Positions 8,970 to 16,133 of a stretch of DNA of 34,266 nt are shown here, one piece after another. The first letter of the stretch is position 1. Each line of letters starts with the position of its first letter. A program made the translations under genes and the position numbers. Source of the DNA: Gemmatimonadaceae bacterium. Lineage in GTDB: Bacteria; Gemmatimonadota; Gemmatimonadetes; Gemmatimonadales; Gemmatimonadaceae. The notes beneath the pieces are model-generated. The model was not told the DNA's origin. It saw only the letters and a list, made by a program, of their open reading frames with translations, and ran no database searches. Location of the stretch: positions 1 to 34,266 of the forward strand of contig JALOPN010000014.1 of NCBI GenBank assembly GCA_025453875.1. The letters are read 5' to 3'.

Positions 8970-10151
8970 TCAGTCGTTGCGCCGCGCGGGCAGCGCGGTG
9001 CCCGACGTTTCGCGCTCGCGCATGGCCGACACGGTCACCTTGGCGTCATGCGTGAGCGTGAGGTGCCCATCGACGATGACCTGATCACCGGGCTGCACGG
9101 GGATGAGCCCCGACGCCGAGTCCGGGAGCACTTCCGTCTCGACACCGTTCGAGCGCCCGGGCACGATGTACGTCCACTGCGCACGCCCGTCGCGCACCAC
9201 GAACACGAGTGGTCGCGTATCACGTTCGATGATGGCGCGCGTCGGGACGAGGCGACGACCGGGGAGGCGCTGCGCCTCGAGATCGACGTCGGCGTACATG
9301 CCGGGACGCAACACGCGTTCACCCGGCACGCGCACGATGACGCGACCGGTACGCTTGACGCTGTCCACGATGGGGAGGACCGCGTCGATGCGTCCGCGCA
9401 ACGCGCGACCCGGAATGGCGGCGCTTGTGATCATCGCTTCACCACCCACGCGAATGAGCGGGAGATCATCTTCGAGCACACGCGCTTCGATACGCACCGC
9501 GCTCACATCCACGATCGTGGCGAACGGCGAGCCAGCTCCGAGTCGTTCACCGGGCGCGAGGTCGAGACGATCGATGTAGCCATCGACCGGCGCCGTGATC
9601 ACGCTGCGCGCACGCTCCCAGCGCGCCTTCTCGAGGCGCACTTCGGCGGCGGCCATGCCGCTGCGAATGCGCAGCGCCTTGCGCTGCTCCTCGGTGGGGC
9701 CGATGCCCGTGACCAATGACTCCGGCATGAAGCTCTCGCGAAACGCCTGTTCGCGCTCATCGAGGGCGGCCTGCGCTTCGCGCACGGCCAGATCGAACGG
9801 AAACGGATCGAGCCGCACGAGGGGCTGGCCCTTGGTGACGCGTGCCCCCGAGCGCACGAGGACTTCGGCCACTGTCCCCCCCACATCGGCAGCCAGATCG
9901 ACGACGGCGTCACCGTACACATCACCGCGGGTCTTCACTCGCAGCACGAGATCGCCGTCGCGTGCCTCCTGGGCAACGACGGAGAGCGCGATCCCCGGGC
10001 GCGCGGCATCGGTGGTTCCGGCCGCCGCGTCGGCGGTCACGGCGGTGGAATCGCCGCCCTCTGCCGCGCCGTCGTCGGTGGCGGCGTTACAGGCACTACT
10101 GGCCAGAGCGGTCCAGAGCACGAGCAGGTGTCGCTGGCGAACTACGGGCAT
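8970..10151 (-). CDS. RND periplasmic adaptor (membrane fusion protein), lipoprotein
   Basis: 393-residue HlyD/AcrA-type adaptor linking an RND pump to an outer-membrane channel. The start at ATG 10151 gives a signal sequence (HLLVLWTALASSAC) ending at a Cys that fits a lipoprotein, though the lipobox is not ideal. A longer reading from 10259 is possible but would bury the signal. Next come an Asp/Ala-rich linker, a lipoyl half-motif (VDLAADVGGTVAEVLVRSGARVTKGQPLVRLDP), a short helical hairpin (EAQAALDEREQAFRESF), the second lipoyl half (APVDGYIDRLDLAPGERLGAGSPFATIVD), and beta-barrel and membrane-proximal domains. It is the first gene of the operon with the two RND permeases. Confidence 0.88.
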   Translation of the reverse strand: MPVVRQRHLLVLWTALASSACNAATDDGAAEGGDSTAVTADAAAGTTDAARPGIALSVVAQEARDGDLVLRVKTRGDVYGDAVVDLAADVGGTVAEVLVRSGARVTKGQPLVRLDPFPFDLAVREAQAALDEREQAFRESFMPESLVTGIGPTEEQRKALRIRSGMAAAEVRLEKARWERARSVITAPVDGYIDRLDLAPGERLGAGSPFATIVDVSAVRIEARVLEDDLPLIRVGGEAMITSAAIPGRALRGRIDAVLPIVDSVKRTGRVIVRVPGERVLRPGMYADVDLEAQRLPGRRLVPTRAIIERDTRPLVFVVRDGRAQWTYIVPGRSNGVETEVLPDSASGLIPVQPGDQVIVDGHLTLTHDAKVTVSAMRERETSGTALPARRND

Positions 10152-10335
10152 GGCAGACGGGCGCTGGGGGGAGGTGAGGACGCGAGCGGTGCGGCAGGCA
10201 CCCGAGCGCTCGCGAAACACATGCAGCGTTAGTGGCGCGACCCGCTGCAATGGTTGCACGGGTCAGAAATGAACGCTCGTCACAGTACGCGGCAAGCGCG
10301 CGAGGGTTCCTACAGTCGAGCTCGCTTGGATTCCA

Positions 10336-10372
10336 TTGCGCACGGCGCACACTTTTTGCACACCGTGCACAC
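10336..10372 (+). promoter_or_regulatory. Two tandem 17-bp operator repeats upstream of 10443
   Basis: Copy 1 at 10336-10352 is TTGCGCACGGCGCACAC. Copy 2 at 10356-10372 is TTGCACACCGTGCACAC. Each copy starts 20 bp after the last. They fit TTGCRCACSGYGCACAC, made of two GCRCAC-type half-sites 9 bp apart, so four half-sites alternate at 9 and 11 bp on one face of the helix. The same pair occurs at 12201-12237 in opposite orientation. It is 70 nt before the start at 10443 and 184 nt from the divergent adaptor start. It is likely a binding site for a dimeric or tandem-binding regulator; the HTH protein encoded at 12253 is the obvious candidate (inference). Confidence 0.8.
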
Positions 10373-10442
10373 CAGTTCTGACGCGACCGCGGCGACGTTA
10401 CGGACGTGATGTGCACGCTTGCGACACGCGCCACTCGTCCCC

Positions 10443-10856
10443 ATGGTTGAGCATCTCGGCCCACCCGATGCCGTCCACGATGCCGTGCAGTTCGAAGTGT
10501 GGCTCGCCGAGCGCGAGCTGCTGTCGGCGGCCATGCAGTTGCGGGACCTGATCGGGCAATCGCCATCGCGCGCGCGGCTCGACGAGGCTCGCATCGGGTA
10601 TCAGGCCGCGTGGCTGCGGTTCATGGTGTCGCTGTGCAACCTGCCGCTGCCCGATCGACCGCCTGCGGTCGAACATGCGCTCGATGCCCTTCGCGCCGCA
10701 CACGCGCTGCGGTCGGATGGCATCCTCCCGGGACGCGATGCCGCGCCCCAGTCATCGTCGCCTGCCGAGGATTCCCGCCATGGACCGACGCGCCCCGCTC
10801 CCGAAGGCCACGAGCCACCCGCTGATCACCCTCCCGCTCCCCCCGAACATGCGTGA
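10443..10856 (+). CDS. Unrecognised small helical protein (137 aa)
   Basis: ATG at 10443, preceded at 70 nt by the tandem operator repeats. The protein has a mainly helical N-terminal 90 residues (VQFEVWLAERELLSAAMQLRDLI, then RLDEARIGYQAAWLRFMVSL), a LPLPDRPP linker, one more helix and a low-complexity Pro/Glu/His tail. The last 25 codons lose the GC-rich third position while the overlapping frame gains it, so the tail is probably only tolerated read-through over the start of the next gene. No family is recognised. Overlap with the TPR-like gene downstream indicates they are co-transcribed. Confidence 0.6.
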   Translation: MVEHLGPPDAVHDAVQFEVWLAERELLSAAMQLRDLIGQSPSRARLDEARIGYQAAWLRFMVSLCNLPLPDRPPAVEHALDALRAAHALRSDGILPGRDAAPQSSSPAEDSRHGPTRPAPEGHEPPADHPPAPPEHA

Positions 10857-12006
10857 ACCGTTGCTGCCGATCGACGCCTACACCGTGGACATTGGCGACG
10901 AAAACCGCTGGCAGGGGCACCCGACACAGCCGCACGGGTGGTTCTCGGTCACGCACATCGCGTATCGGATGGTGATGTTGCCCCCGGAGCGTCGCGCGTG
11001 GTTCCTGGAGACGCTGCCGCTCGATGTGTTGCCGCAGGGTCCGCGTCGCCCCACGCACATCGATCACGAGGCGCCGGCGCCGACGCACCCCATGGCGATC
11101 GCCGCCGAACAGCTGCGCGTGATTGCGGAGGACATGGAACGCGACGGCTGCTTCGAGATGGCGTTCACGACGGTATCGTCGGCCGCGCGGCTGGTGAGCT
11201 TGCACGACGCCGGGGCAGCGCTTTCGGCGACCAACCACCTCGCGCGTATCACGCGTCAGCTGGGCGAGACGGCCGCCGCGGAGGAGATCTACACGTCGGT
11301 GGTGGAGGAGGCGAAGCGGCTGGGGCTGCGGTCGGTGGCGGGGTATCGTCCGGCGCAGAAATTCTACTACGAAGAAGCGCTGGACCTCGCCCCCGCAGGC
11401 TCAGCGCTGGAAGGCACCGCACGCTGGGGCCTGATGAACCATGCATTGGCGGTGCACTCGCTTCCGGATGCGCTCTTGCACGGCTGGCGCGCGTACGATC
11501 TGCTCGAGGGCGACGAGATGCGGGCCGGTATTCTCTCGAACCTCGCGTCCGTCGCCCACCGCGGCGGGTTTCTGGAAGCAGCCGTCGGCGGCTATCTCGG
11601 TGCCTTGCAGCTCGCTGAACCACCGCGCCTGTGGCTGAGCATCGCCGCGTCCGCTGGCGAGGCACTGGGAGACGCTCGACGCATCGATCGGCTGACCATG
11701 CTGGAGGCCGAGGGGCGGCCTCGTGCCTCGGCCGCCGGGCCATTCGAAGTGGCGCAGTGGCTGCTCGGCTTGGCTCGCGGCTGGCAGGCAGCTGGCGCGA
11801 TGGATGCTGCCTCCCGCTTCGCAACGGAGAGTCGCCATCTGGCGCAGCAACACGAGTTTCACGAAGTTGTCTATCGGGCAGACGCGCTCTTGAACGAGAC
11901 GGCGGCTGCGCCAGCCACCCGACAGGAGACGGCGGGATCCGCAGAAGCAGATCTGCCGTTCTCCGTTCGGGGCGGGCTGTTGCGTCTGGTCGAGCTCGGC
12001 GCGTGA
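10780..12006 (+). CDS. TPR-like helical repeat protein, unknown function
   Basis: About 408 residues if started at ATG 10780, which has GAGG 9 nt upstream and GC-rich third positions from there on. ATG 10849, overlapping the previous stop by 8 nt, is an alternative. After an N-terminal domain of about 90 residues (FSVTHIAYRMVMLPPERRAWFLETLPLDVLP) come helix pairs resembling tetratricopeptide repeats: EMAFTTVSSAARLVSLHDAGAALSATNHLARI, GETAAAEEIYTSVVEEAKRLG, GFLEAAVGGYLGALQLAE, and AMDAASRFATESRHLA. There is no signal peptide or membrane span, so it is likely cytoplasmic. It may be a protein- or peptide-binding scaffold. The position beside a regulator and a tiny lipoprotein suggests a sensing role (inference). 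Confidence 0.65.
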   Translation: MDRRAPLPKATSHPLITLPLPPNMREPLLPIDAYTVDIGDENRWQGHPTQPHGWFSVTHIAYRMVMLPPERRAWFLETLPLDVLPQGPRRPTHIDHEAPAPTHPMAIAAEQLRVIAEDMERDGCFEMAFTTVSSAARLVSLHDAGAALSATNHLARITRQLGETAAAEEIYTSVVEEAKRLGLRSVAGYRPAQKFYYEEALDLAPAGSALEGTARWGLMNHALAVHSLPDALLHGWRAYDLLEGDEMRAGILSNLASVAHRGGFLEAAVGGYLGALQLAEPPRLWLSIAASAGEALGDARRIDRLTMLEAEGRPRASAAGPFEVAQWLLGLARGWQAAGAMDAASRFATESRHLAQQHEFHEVVYRADALLNETAAAPATRQETAGSAEADLPFSVRGGLLRLVELGA

Positions 12007-12018
12007 GCGCCGTGTCGG

Positions 12019-12144
12019 TCAGGTCCAGGGCATCGTATCAGCCGACTTCGTCGGCTCGTCGACGCCGGTCGGCGAACCCGTGCAAGCGGCGAGCGCGAAG
12101 GAGCTGATCAGGGCGACGGCGAGAACTCGAATCGTACGCGACAT
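12019..12144 (-). CDS. Tiny lipoprotein (41 aa)
   Basis: ATG at 12144 with GGAG 7 nt upstream. The 41 residues are MSRTIRVLAVALISSFALAA followed by the lipobox Cys and a 20-residue mature part rich in Ser, Thr, Pro and acidic residues that ends SADTMPWT. The lipobox (ALAAC) is good. Two tandem operator repeats lie 57-93 nt upstream in the same orientation relative to this gene as those upstream of 10443. A possible -10 (TATCCT on the minus strand, near 12163) lies about 31 nt downstream of the nearest repeat start. Function unknown. It could be a membrane-anchored peptide, a signal peptide donor or an envelope stress marker. The gene is convergent with the TPR-like gene, 12 nt apart. Confidence 0.62.
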   Translation of the reverse strand: MSRTIRVLAVALISSFALAACTGSPTGVDEPTKSADTMPWT

Positions 12145-12200
12145 GGAGGGACTCCGGTTGAGGGTTGAGCAAGAGGATAGGCCCTTCCCAACGCCTCCGG

Positions 12201-12237
12201 GTGTCCGCCGTGTGCAACCGGTGTGCGCCGTGTGCAA
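12201..12237 (-). promoter_or_regulatory. Two tandem 17-bp operator repeats in divergent promoter
   Basis: On the plus strand these read GTGTCCGCCGTGTGCAA (12201-12217) and GTGTGCGCCGTGTGCAA (12221-12237), again with a 20-bp period. Their reverse complements match TTGCRCACSGYGCACAC at 16 and 17 of 17 positions. The 12221 copy differs from the 10336 copy at one base. They lie between the divergent tiny lipoprotein (start 12144) and the HTH regulator (start 12253). They could act as an activator site for the lipoprotein and overlap or precede the regulator's own start, consistent with autoregulation (inference). Confidence 0.8.
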
Positions 12238-12252
12238 CGAGTTTTCCCCGCC

Positions 12253-13134
12253 GTGCTGACCACCCGGCGGGTTTCGCTGCTCTTCGGCGATCGACTCGCC
12301 CACGCCCGCCTGCTCGAAGCGGTCCGCGGACACGCCGCGCTCTGGACCAGTGAGGACCCCGACGAAGTCGCGGACGCCGTGGCGACCTCTCACGACGAGG
12401 TCGCCACCGTCATTCTGTTTTCCCCGTCTCGGCATGCGGAAGGCATTCGCGCCGCCGAGATCATCCGCGCCGTCGCCCCCGACCACGCCATCGTCGGCTA
12501 CGTCGATCCGCGTACCATCAGTTCGCGCTTCATCCTCGAGACCGGCCGCGTCGCGCTCACCGACCTCGTCCTCCGCGACGTCGATGACTCGCGCGCCATT
12601 CTCTTGCGCGTCATTCAGAACGCCGCCCAGCGCGACCGCGCCCTGCGCATCGCACACGAGCTCTGCGACGGCCAACCGCGCGAAGTGCGCCTCGTCGTCC
12701 AGTTCATCTGCCGCCACCTCCGCGACACGCTCGACGCCACCAGCATCGCCGCCGGACTCGGACTGAATCGGCGCACGCTCTACCATCGGCTGGCGCAGGT
12801 CGGCAGCCCCGGACCGCGGGAACTCGTGGGGTGGTGTCGCGTCGCGTACGTCTGCTGGCAGCTCAGCCACGCCTCCGCCACCCTCGCCGACATCGCCACC
12901 CAGCTCGATGTGCCGGTCTGGCGAGGGCTCGCGTCGCTGCTGCGACGCTATCTCAACATGACCACCCGCGAGCTTCGCGAGAGCGACGCCTTCGCCATCG
13001 CGATCGATCGCTTTCGGGCCCAGTTCGTCGCCCCGATCAGCGACGACGCGACCCCACGCCCGATGCCCATGATCGGGACACCATTGCCACCGCGACCACC
13101 GATCGCCTTGCTCACGCCCGGCCCGCTCGGTTAG
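12253..13134 (+). CDS. AraC-type HTH transcriptional regulator with receiver-like N-terminus
   Basis: 293 residues from GTG 12253. In-frame GTGs at 12223 and 12232 fall inside the operator repeats and are less likely. Residues 1-125 alternate strand and helix like a response-regulator receiver (VSLLFGDR, TVILFSPSR, AIVGYVDPR) but show no clear phosphoacceptor DD pair. Residues about 140-245 form an AraC-family double helix-turn-helix: ATSIAAGLGLNRRTLYHRLA at 162-181, then ATLADIATQLDVPVWRGLAS and a NMTTRELRE end that resembles the AraC family PxxYR region. The tail is Pro-rich. The tandem operators immediately upstream and at 10336 make it the likely regulator of this module (inference). Confidence 0.75.
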   Translation: MLTTRRVSLLFGDRLAHARLLEAVRGHAALWTSEDPDEVADAVATSHDEVATVILFSPSRHAEGIRAAEIIRAVAPDHAIVGYVDPRTISSRFILETGRVALTDLVLRDVDDSRAILLRVIQNAAQRDRALRIAHELCDGQPREVRLVVQFICRHLRDTLDATSIAAGLGLNRRTLYHRLAQVGSPGPRELVGWCRVAYVCWQLSHASATLADIATQLDVPVWRGLASLLRRYLNMTTRELRESDAFAIAIDRFRAQFVAPISDDATPRPMPMIGTPLPPRPPIALLTPGPLG

Positions 13135-13136
13135 TC
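13108..13136 (+). promoter_or_regulatory. Possible sigma-70-type promoter for tRNA-Arg
   Basis: TTGCTC, a 17-nt spacer and TTAGTC. This overlaps the end of the HTH regulator gene and would start transcription about 20 nt before the tRNA. The -10 is weak. Confidence 0.3.
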
Positions 13137-13141
13137 TTCGG

Positions 13142-13160
13142 GGCTGTCCGTCGGACAGCC
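13142..13160 (+). terminator. Hairpin between HTH gene and tRNA
   Basis: GGCTGTCC, loop GTC, GGACAGCC: a perfect 8-bp stem 7 nt after the regulator's stop and 2 nt before the tRNA. There is no T-run after it, so it may be a weak terminator or part of the pre-tRNA leader. Confidence 0.35.
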
Positions 13161-13162
13161 AA

Positions 13163-13236
13163 GCGCGAGTAGCTCAGTTGGATAGAGCGTCGGCCTCCGG
13201 AGCCGAAGGTCACAGGTTCGAGTCCTGTCTCGCGCG
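13163..13236 (+). tRNA. tRNA-Arg (anticodon CCG)
   Basis: The cloverleaf folds fully. The acceptor GCGCGAG pairs with CTCGCGC, the D arm is GCTC/GAGC, the anticodon stem is TCGGC/GCCGA with loop CTCCGGA (anticodon CCG, reads CGG), and the T arm is ACAGG/CCTGT with TTCGAGT. The discriminator is G and CCA is not encoded. It lies 95 bp before rho on the same strand. Confidence 0.95.
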
Positions 13237-13270
13237 TACGAGACTTTCGTCGTCGGGGCGCAGTCCGGGA

Positions 13271-13299
13271 TTGACCGGAATCGGCGCGGCGCGTACGTT
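13271..13299 (+). promoter_or_regulatory. Sigma-70-type promoter upstream of rho
   Basis: TTGACC, a 17-nt spacer and TACGTT. The -10 ends 32 nt before the GTG start of rho. It lies after the tRNA and would drive the rho-ruvX-mltG-thiE run. Confidence 0.5.
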
Positions 13300-13331
13300 C
13301 GCCGCTCCCTCCCCCCATTTCCTTCGCGCGC

Positions 13332-14585
13332 GTGCACGTCGCCGAATTGAAGCGCAAGACGATCCAGGAGCTTCAGGCTCTGGCCGCCTCGCTTCACGTC
13401 ACCAACACCTCGGGCCTGCGCAAGCAGGACCTGATCTTTCGTATCGAGCAGGCGCTGCTCGATGCAGAAACCACGCTCTACGGCGAGGGCGTGCTCGAAG
13501 TGCTGCCCGAAGGCTACGGCTTTCTGCGCGCCCAGGATTTCAACTACCTCTACGGGCCCGACGACATCTACGTCTCTCCGTCGCAGGTCAAGCGCTTCGA
13601 TTTGCGCACCGGCGACACCGTCATGGGCGAGGTCCGCCCGCCGAAGGAAGGAGAGCGGTATCTGGCGTTGCTCAAGGTGGAGCGTATCAACGGACTCGAC
13701 CCCGAGATGGCGAAGCAACGAATCTCCTTCGACAACCTGTCACCGCGGTACCCCGATCAGCGCATTCGCCTCGAACACGAGGGCGGGGATGTCGCCTGCC
13801 GCCTGTGCGACATCATCGCTCCGCTCGGCAAGGGACAGCGCGGTCTCATCGTCGCCCCACCCAAGGCGGGCAAGACGATCCTGCTGCAGCAGGTGGCGAA
13901 CGCCATCGCCGTCAATCACCCCGAGGTGACGCTGATCATCCTGCTCATCGACGAGCGCCCCGAGGAAGTCACCGACATGCAGGCCAGTGTGCCATCGGCC
14001 GAAGTGATCGCCTCGACGTTCGACGAGCAGCCGGACCGGCACGTACAGGTCGCCGACATGGTCATCGAGAAGGCCAAGCGGCTGGTCGAAAGCGGCAAGG
14101 ATGTCGTCATTCTGCTCGATTCCATCACGCGACTCGGCCGTGCCCACAACGCCATCGCGCCGGCTGGCGGCAAGATCATGTCCGGCGGTGTCGAGGCGCA
14201 GGCACTGCAGAAGCCCAAGCGGTTCTTCGGCTCGGCGCGCAATGTGGCCGAGGGCGGCTCACTGACCATTCTCGCGACCGCGCTCATCGAAACCGGCTCG
14301 CGCATGGACGACGTGATCTTCGAGGAGTTCAAGGGCACGGGCAACATGGAGCTGGTCCTCGATCGCAAGATCGCCGACAAGCGCATCTTTCCGGCCATCG
14401 ACGTCAACAAGTCGGGCACGCGTCGCGAAGAACTGCTCATGACGCCGTTCGAACAGCAGCGCAGCTTCCTGCTCCGCTCGTTCATCAGCGAGATGCCCAG
14501 CGACGAAGCGATCCTGTTCCTCCTCAAGCGCATGGAGCGCACGAAGACGAACCAGGAGTTCTTCGACCGCATGCACGAGCCATGA
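13332..14585 (+). CDS. rho: Transcription termination factor Rho
   Basis: 417-residue hexameric RNA-dependent ATPase that ends transcripts. It begins at GTG 13332 ([17 protein letters not shown]). The N-terminal helical part ([15 protein letters not shown]) is followed by the RNA-binding cold-shock-like domain ([23 protein letters not shown], then [15 protein letters not shown]). The ATPase core has Walker [23 protein letters not shown], Walker [17 protein letters not shown], the Q-loop region [20 protein letters not shown] and the R-loop FKGTGNMEL. The length matches E. coli Rho without the large N-terminal insertion seen in Actinobacteria. It heads a compact run; ruvX starts 16 nt after its stop. 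Confidence 0.97.
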   Translation: MHVAELKRKTIQELQALAASLHVTNTSGLRKQDLIFRIEQALLDAETTLYGEGVLEVLPEGYGFLRAQDFNYLYGPDDIYVSPSQVKRFDLRTGDTVMGEVRPPKEGERYLALLKVERINGLDPEMAKQRISFDNLSPRYPDQRIRLEHEGGDVACRLCDIIAPLGKGQRGLIVAPPKAGKTILLQQVANAIAVNHPEVTLIILLIDERPEEVTDMQASVPSAEVIASTFDEQPDRHVQVADMVIEKAKRLVESGKDVVILLDSITRLGRAHNAIAPAGGKIMSGGVEAQALQKPKRFFGSARNVAEGGSLTILATALIETGSRMDDVIFEEFKGTGNMELVLDRKIADKRIFPAIDVNKSGTRREELLMTPFEQQRSFLLRSFISEMPSDEAILFLLKRMERTKTNQEFFDRMHEP

Positions 14586-14601
14586 GCCGACGCGCGCACG
14601 C

Positions 14602-15093
14602 GTGACCACGCCGCGCACGCTCGCCATCGATTGGGGCGATCGACGCATCGGGCTCGCCGTCAGTGATGCCCTCGGGTTGCTCGCCACGCCCGTCGGTGTC
14701 GTGACGCGACGCACGGGCAAGCGACCGCCGATCGCCGAACTGCTGCGACAGGCCGACGCACTGGGCGCCGAAGCCATCGTGCTGGGGCTGCCGATCGATC
14801 CGGCCGGCGACGAAACCGACCGCTCACGCGAAGTGCGCGATGTGGCCGCGCGCATCGCCGCGCGCACGACGCGCCCCGTGCGGCTCGTTGACGAACGGTT
14901 CACGACGTCGGCGGCGCTGCGTACCGTGCGCGAGCAGGGTGGCAGTACACGCGGTCGCAAGGGCGATGTCGACGCGCTGGCCGCCGCGATTCTGCTGGAG
15001 CAGGTGCTGCAGGCCGCACGGGGCGGGATCGTGCTGGGGGAGGCCGTGGTGCCGGCGGCGCCGACACCCGCCAGCGAACCCGACGACGCATGA
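14602..15093 (+). CDS. ruvX: Holliday junction resolvase-like / pre-16S rRNA nuclease YqgF
   Basis: 163-residue RNase H-fold protein, started at GTG 14602. It has the family signature TLAIDWGDRRIGLAVSD with the first catalytic Asp, then AEAIVLGLPID (conserved after strand 4), PVRLVDERFTTSAA (Glu/Arg) and KGDVDALAAAILLEQVL near the C-terminus with the last Asp. In E. coli YqgF processes the 5' end of 16S rRNA. The protein is slightly longer than the usual 140-150 residues because of a Pro/Ala-rich tail. Its stop overlaps the mltG start (ATGA). Confidence 0.93.
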   Translation: MTTPRTLAIDWGDRRIGLAVSDALGLLATPVGVVTRRTGKRPPIAELLRQADALGAEAIVLGLPIDPAGDETDRSREVRDVAARIAARTTRPVRLVDERFTTSAALRTVREQGGSTRGRKGDVDALAAAILLEQVLQAARGGIVLGEAVVPAAPTPASEPDDA

Positions 15094-16133
15094 CCGTGCA
15101 TCGCGCGCGTCTCGCACGCCTCGGTGCCGCCTGCGCCGGTCTCGCGCTCGCGGCCTGCGGTGGCAGCGAGCAACCGGTTCGGCTCACCGTTCCGGCCGGT
15201 GCGAGCTTCGCGCAAGTCGCCGATTCGCTGTCGGCACGCGGCCTCGTGGGGTCGACGCGACTCTTTCGCTGGTATGCGGCCGTTGGTGGACGCGATCGCG
15301 CGATCAAGGCCGGCACCTATCAGCTGTCGGCGTCGCAATCGTGGGGCGAGTTGCTCGACGCGCTGGTCGCCGGCCGCGGACTCGTGGTCACCGTCACGAT
15401 TCCCGAAGGCTTCGACTTGCGCCGCATCGTGCCGCGGCTCGCGCGAGCACTCGAGGTGCCCGAGGACTCCGTGCGCGCCGCCGTTGCCGACTCCACGTCG
15501 CGAGCGAGCCGTGGCATCAGTGCGCCCACGCTCGAAGGCTATCTGTTCCCCGATACGTACACGTTCCCGGCCGGCACCTCGGCGCGCGAGGCGGTGCGCA
15601 CCATGCTCGCGCGCTTCGACGCGATGTGGCGCCCCGAGTGGGATGCACGACTCACCGCGCTCGGCATCACGAAGCACGAAGCCGTCACCATGGCCGCGCT
15701 CGTCGAGAAGGAAGCGCGCGTTGCGAGCGAACGCCCGACCATCGCCGCCGTCTACTGGAATCGCGTACGCATCGGCATGCGCCTGCAAGCCGATCCCACG
15801 GTGCAGTACGCGTTGCCGGAGCATGTCGACCGTCTGCTCTTCGTGCACCTCGAGGTTGATTCGCCGTACAACACGTATCGCTACGACGGACTGCCGCCAG
15901 GGCCGATCGCGTCACCGGGAGCGGCAAGCCTCGAGGCGGCACTGCAGCCCGCCGACGTGCCGTATCTGTTCTTCGTGGCGCACCCCGACGGACATCACGA
16001 GTTCACGCGCACCTTCCAGGAGCACACCCGGGCCATCGCGATCGTGCGGCGCGAGGCGCGCCGGCGACAGGCGGCTGCGCGCGCGTCGGCTGCACCAACC
16101 ACCACGACATCACCCGGACAGCCCGATGCCTGA
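15090..16133 (+). CDS. mltG: Endolytic murein transglycosylase MltG (YceG-like)
   Basis: 347-residue lytic transglycosylase that cuts nascent peptidoglycan strands in the inner-membrane neighbourhood. The N-terminus (LGAACAGLALAAC) is a lipoprotein-type signal with Cys 23, where E. coli MltG has a transmembrane anchor. A LysM-like region follows (FAQVADSLSARGLV, RAIKAGTYQLSASQSWGELLDALVAG, VTIPEGFDLRRI). The catalytic domain has LEGYLFPDTYTFPAG, the Glu region ALVEKEARVASERPTIAAVYWNR and LQADPTVQYALP. It ends SPYNTYRYDGLPPGPIASPG and FFVAHPDGHHEFT. It overlaps ruvX by 4 nt and thiE by 8 nt. Confidence 0.95.
   Translation: MTVHRARLARLGAACAGLALAACGGSEQPVRLTVPAGASFAQVADSLSARGLVGSTRLFRWYAAVGGRDRAIKAGTYQLSASQSWGELLDALVAGRGLVVTVTIPEGFDLRRIVPRLARALEVPEDSVRAAVADSTSRASRGISAPTLEGYLFPDTYTFPAGTSAREAVRTMLARFDAMWRPEWDARLTALGITKHEAVTMAALVEKEARVASERPTIAAVYWNRVRIGMRLQADPTVQYALPEHVDRLLFVHLEVDSPYNTYRYDGLPPGPIASPGAASLEAALQPADVPYLFFVAHPDGHHEFTRTFQEHTRAIAIVRREARRRQAAARASAAPTTTTSPGQPDA

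Noticed and set aside
12019-12870. 283-codon minus-strand frame ending in the tiny lipoprotein
   Set aside because: Only the last 41 codons have a ribosome site and signal sequence; the rest is antisense to the HTH regulator.
13163-13236. tRNA-Arg as an integration site
   Set aside because: No integrase, no direct repeat of the tRNA 3' end and no foreign-looking DNA next to it.
14259-15848. 529-codon minus-strand frame opposite rho-ruvX-mltG
   Set aside because: Crosses three well-supported genes and has the His/Arg/Glu-rich composition of a complementary frame.
15124-16125. N-terminal extension of thiE by 334 codons
   Set aside because: It only reads through mltG in the wrong frame. ThiE homology begins at the ATG at 16126.
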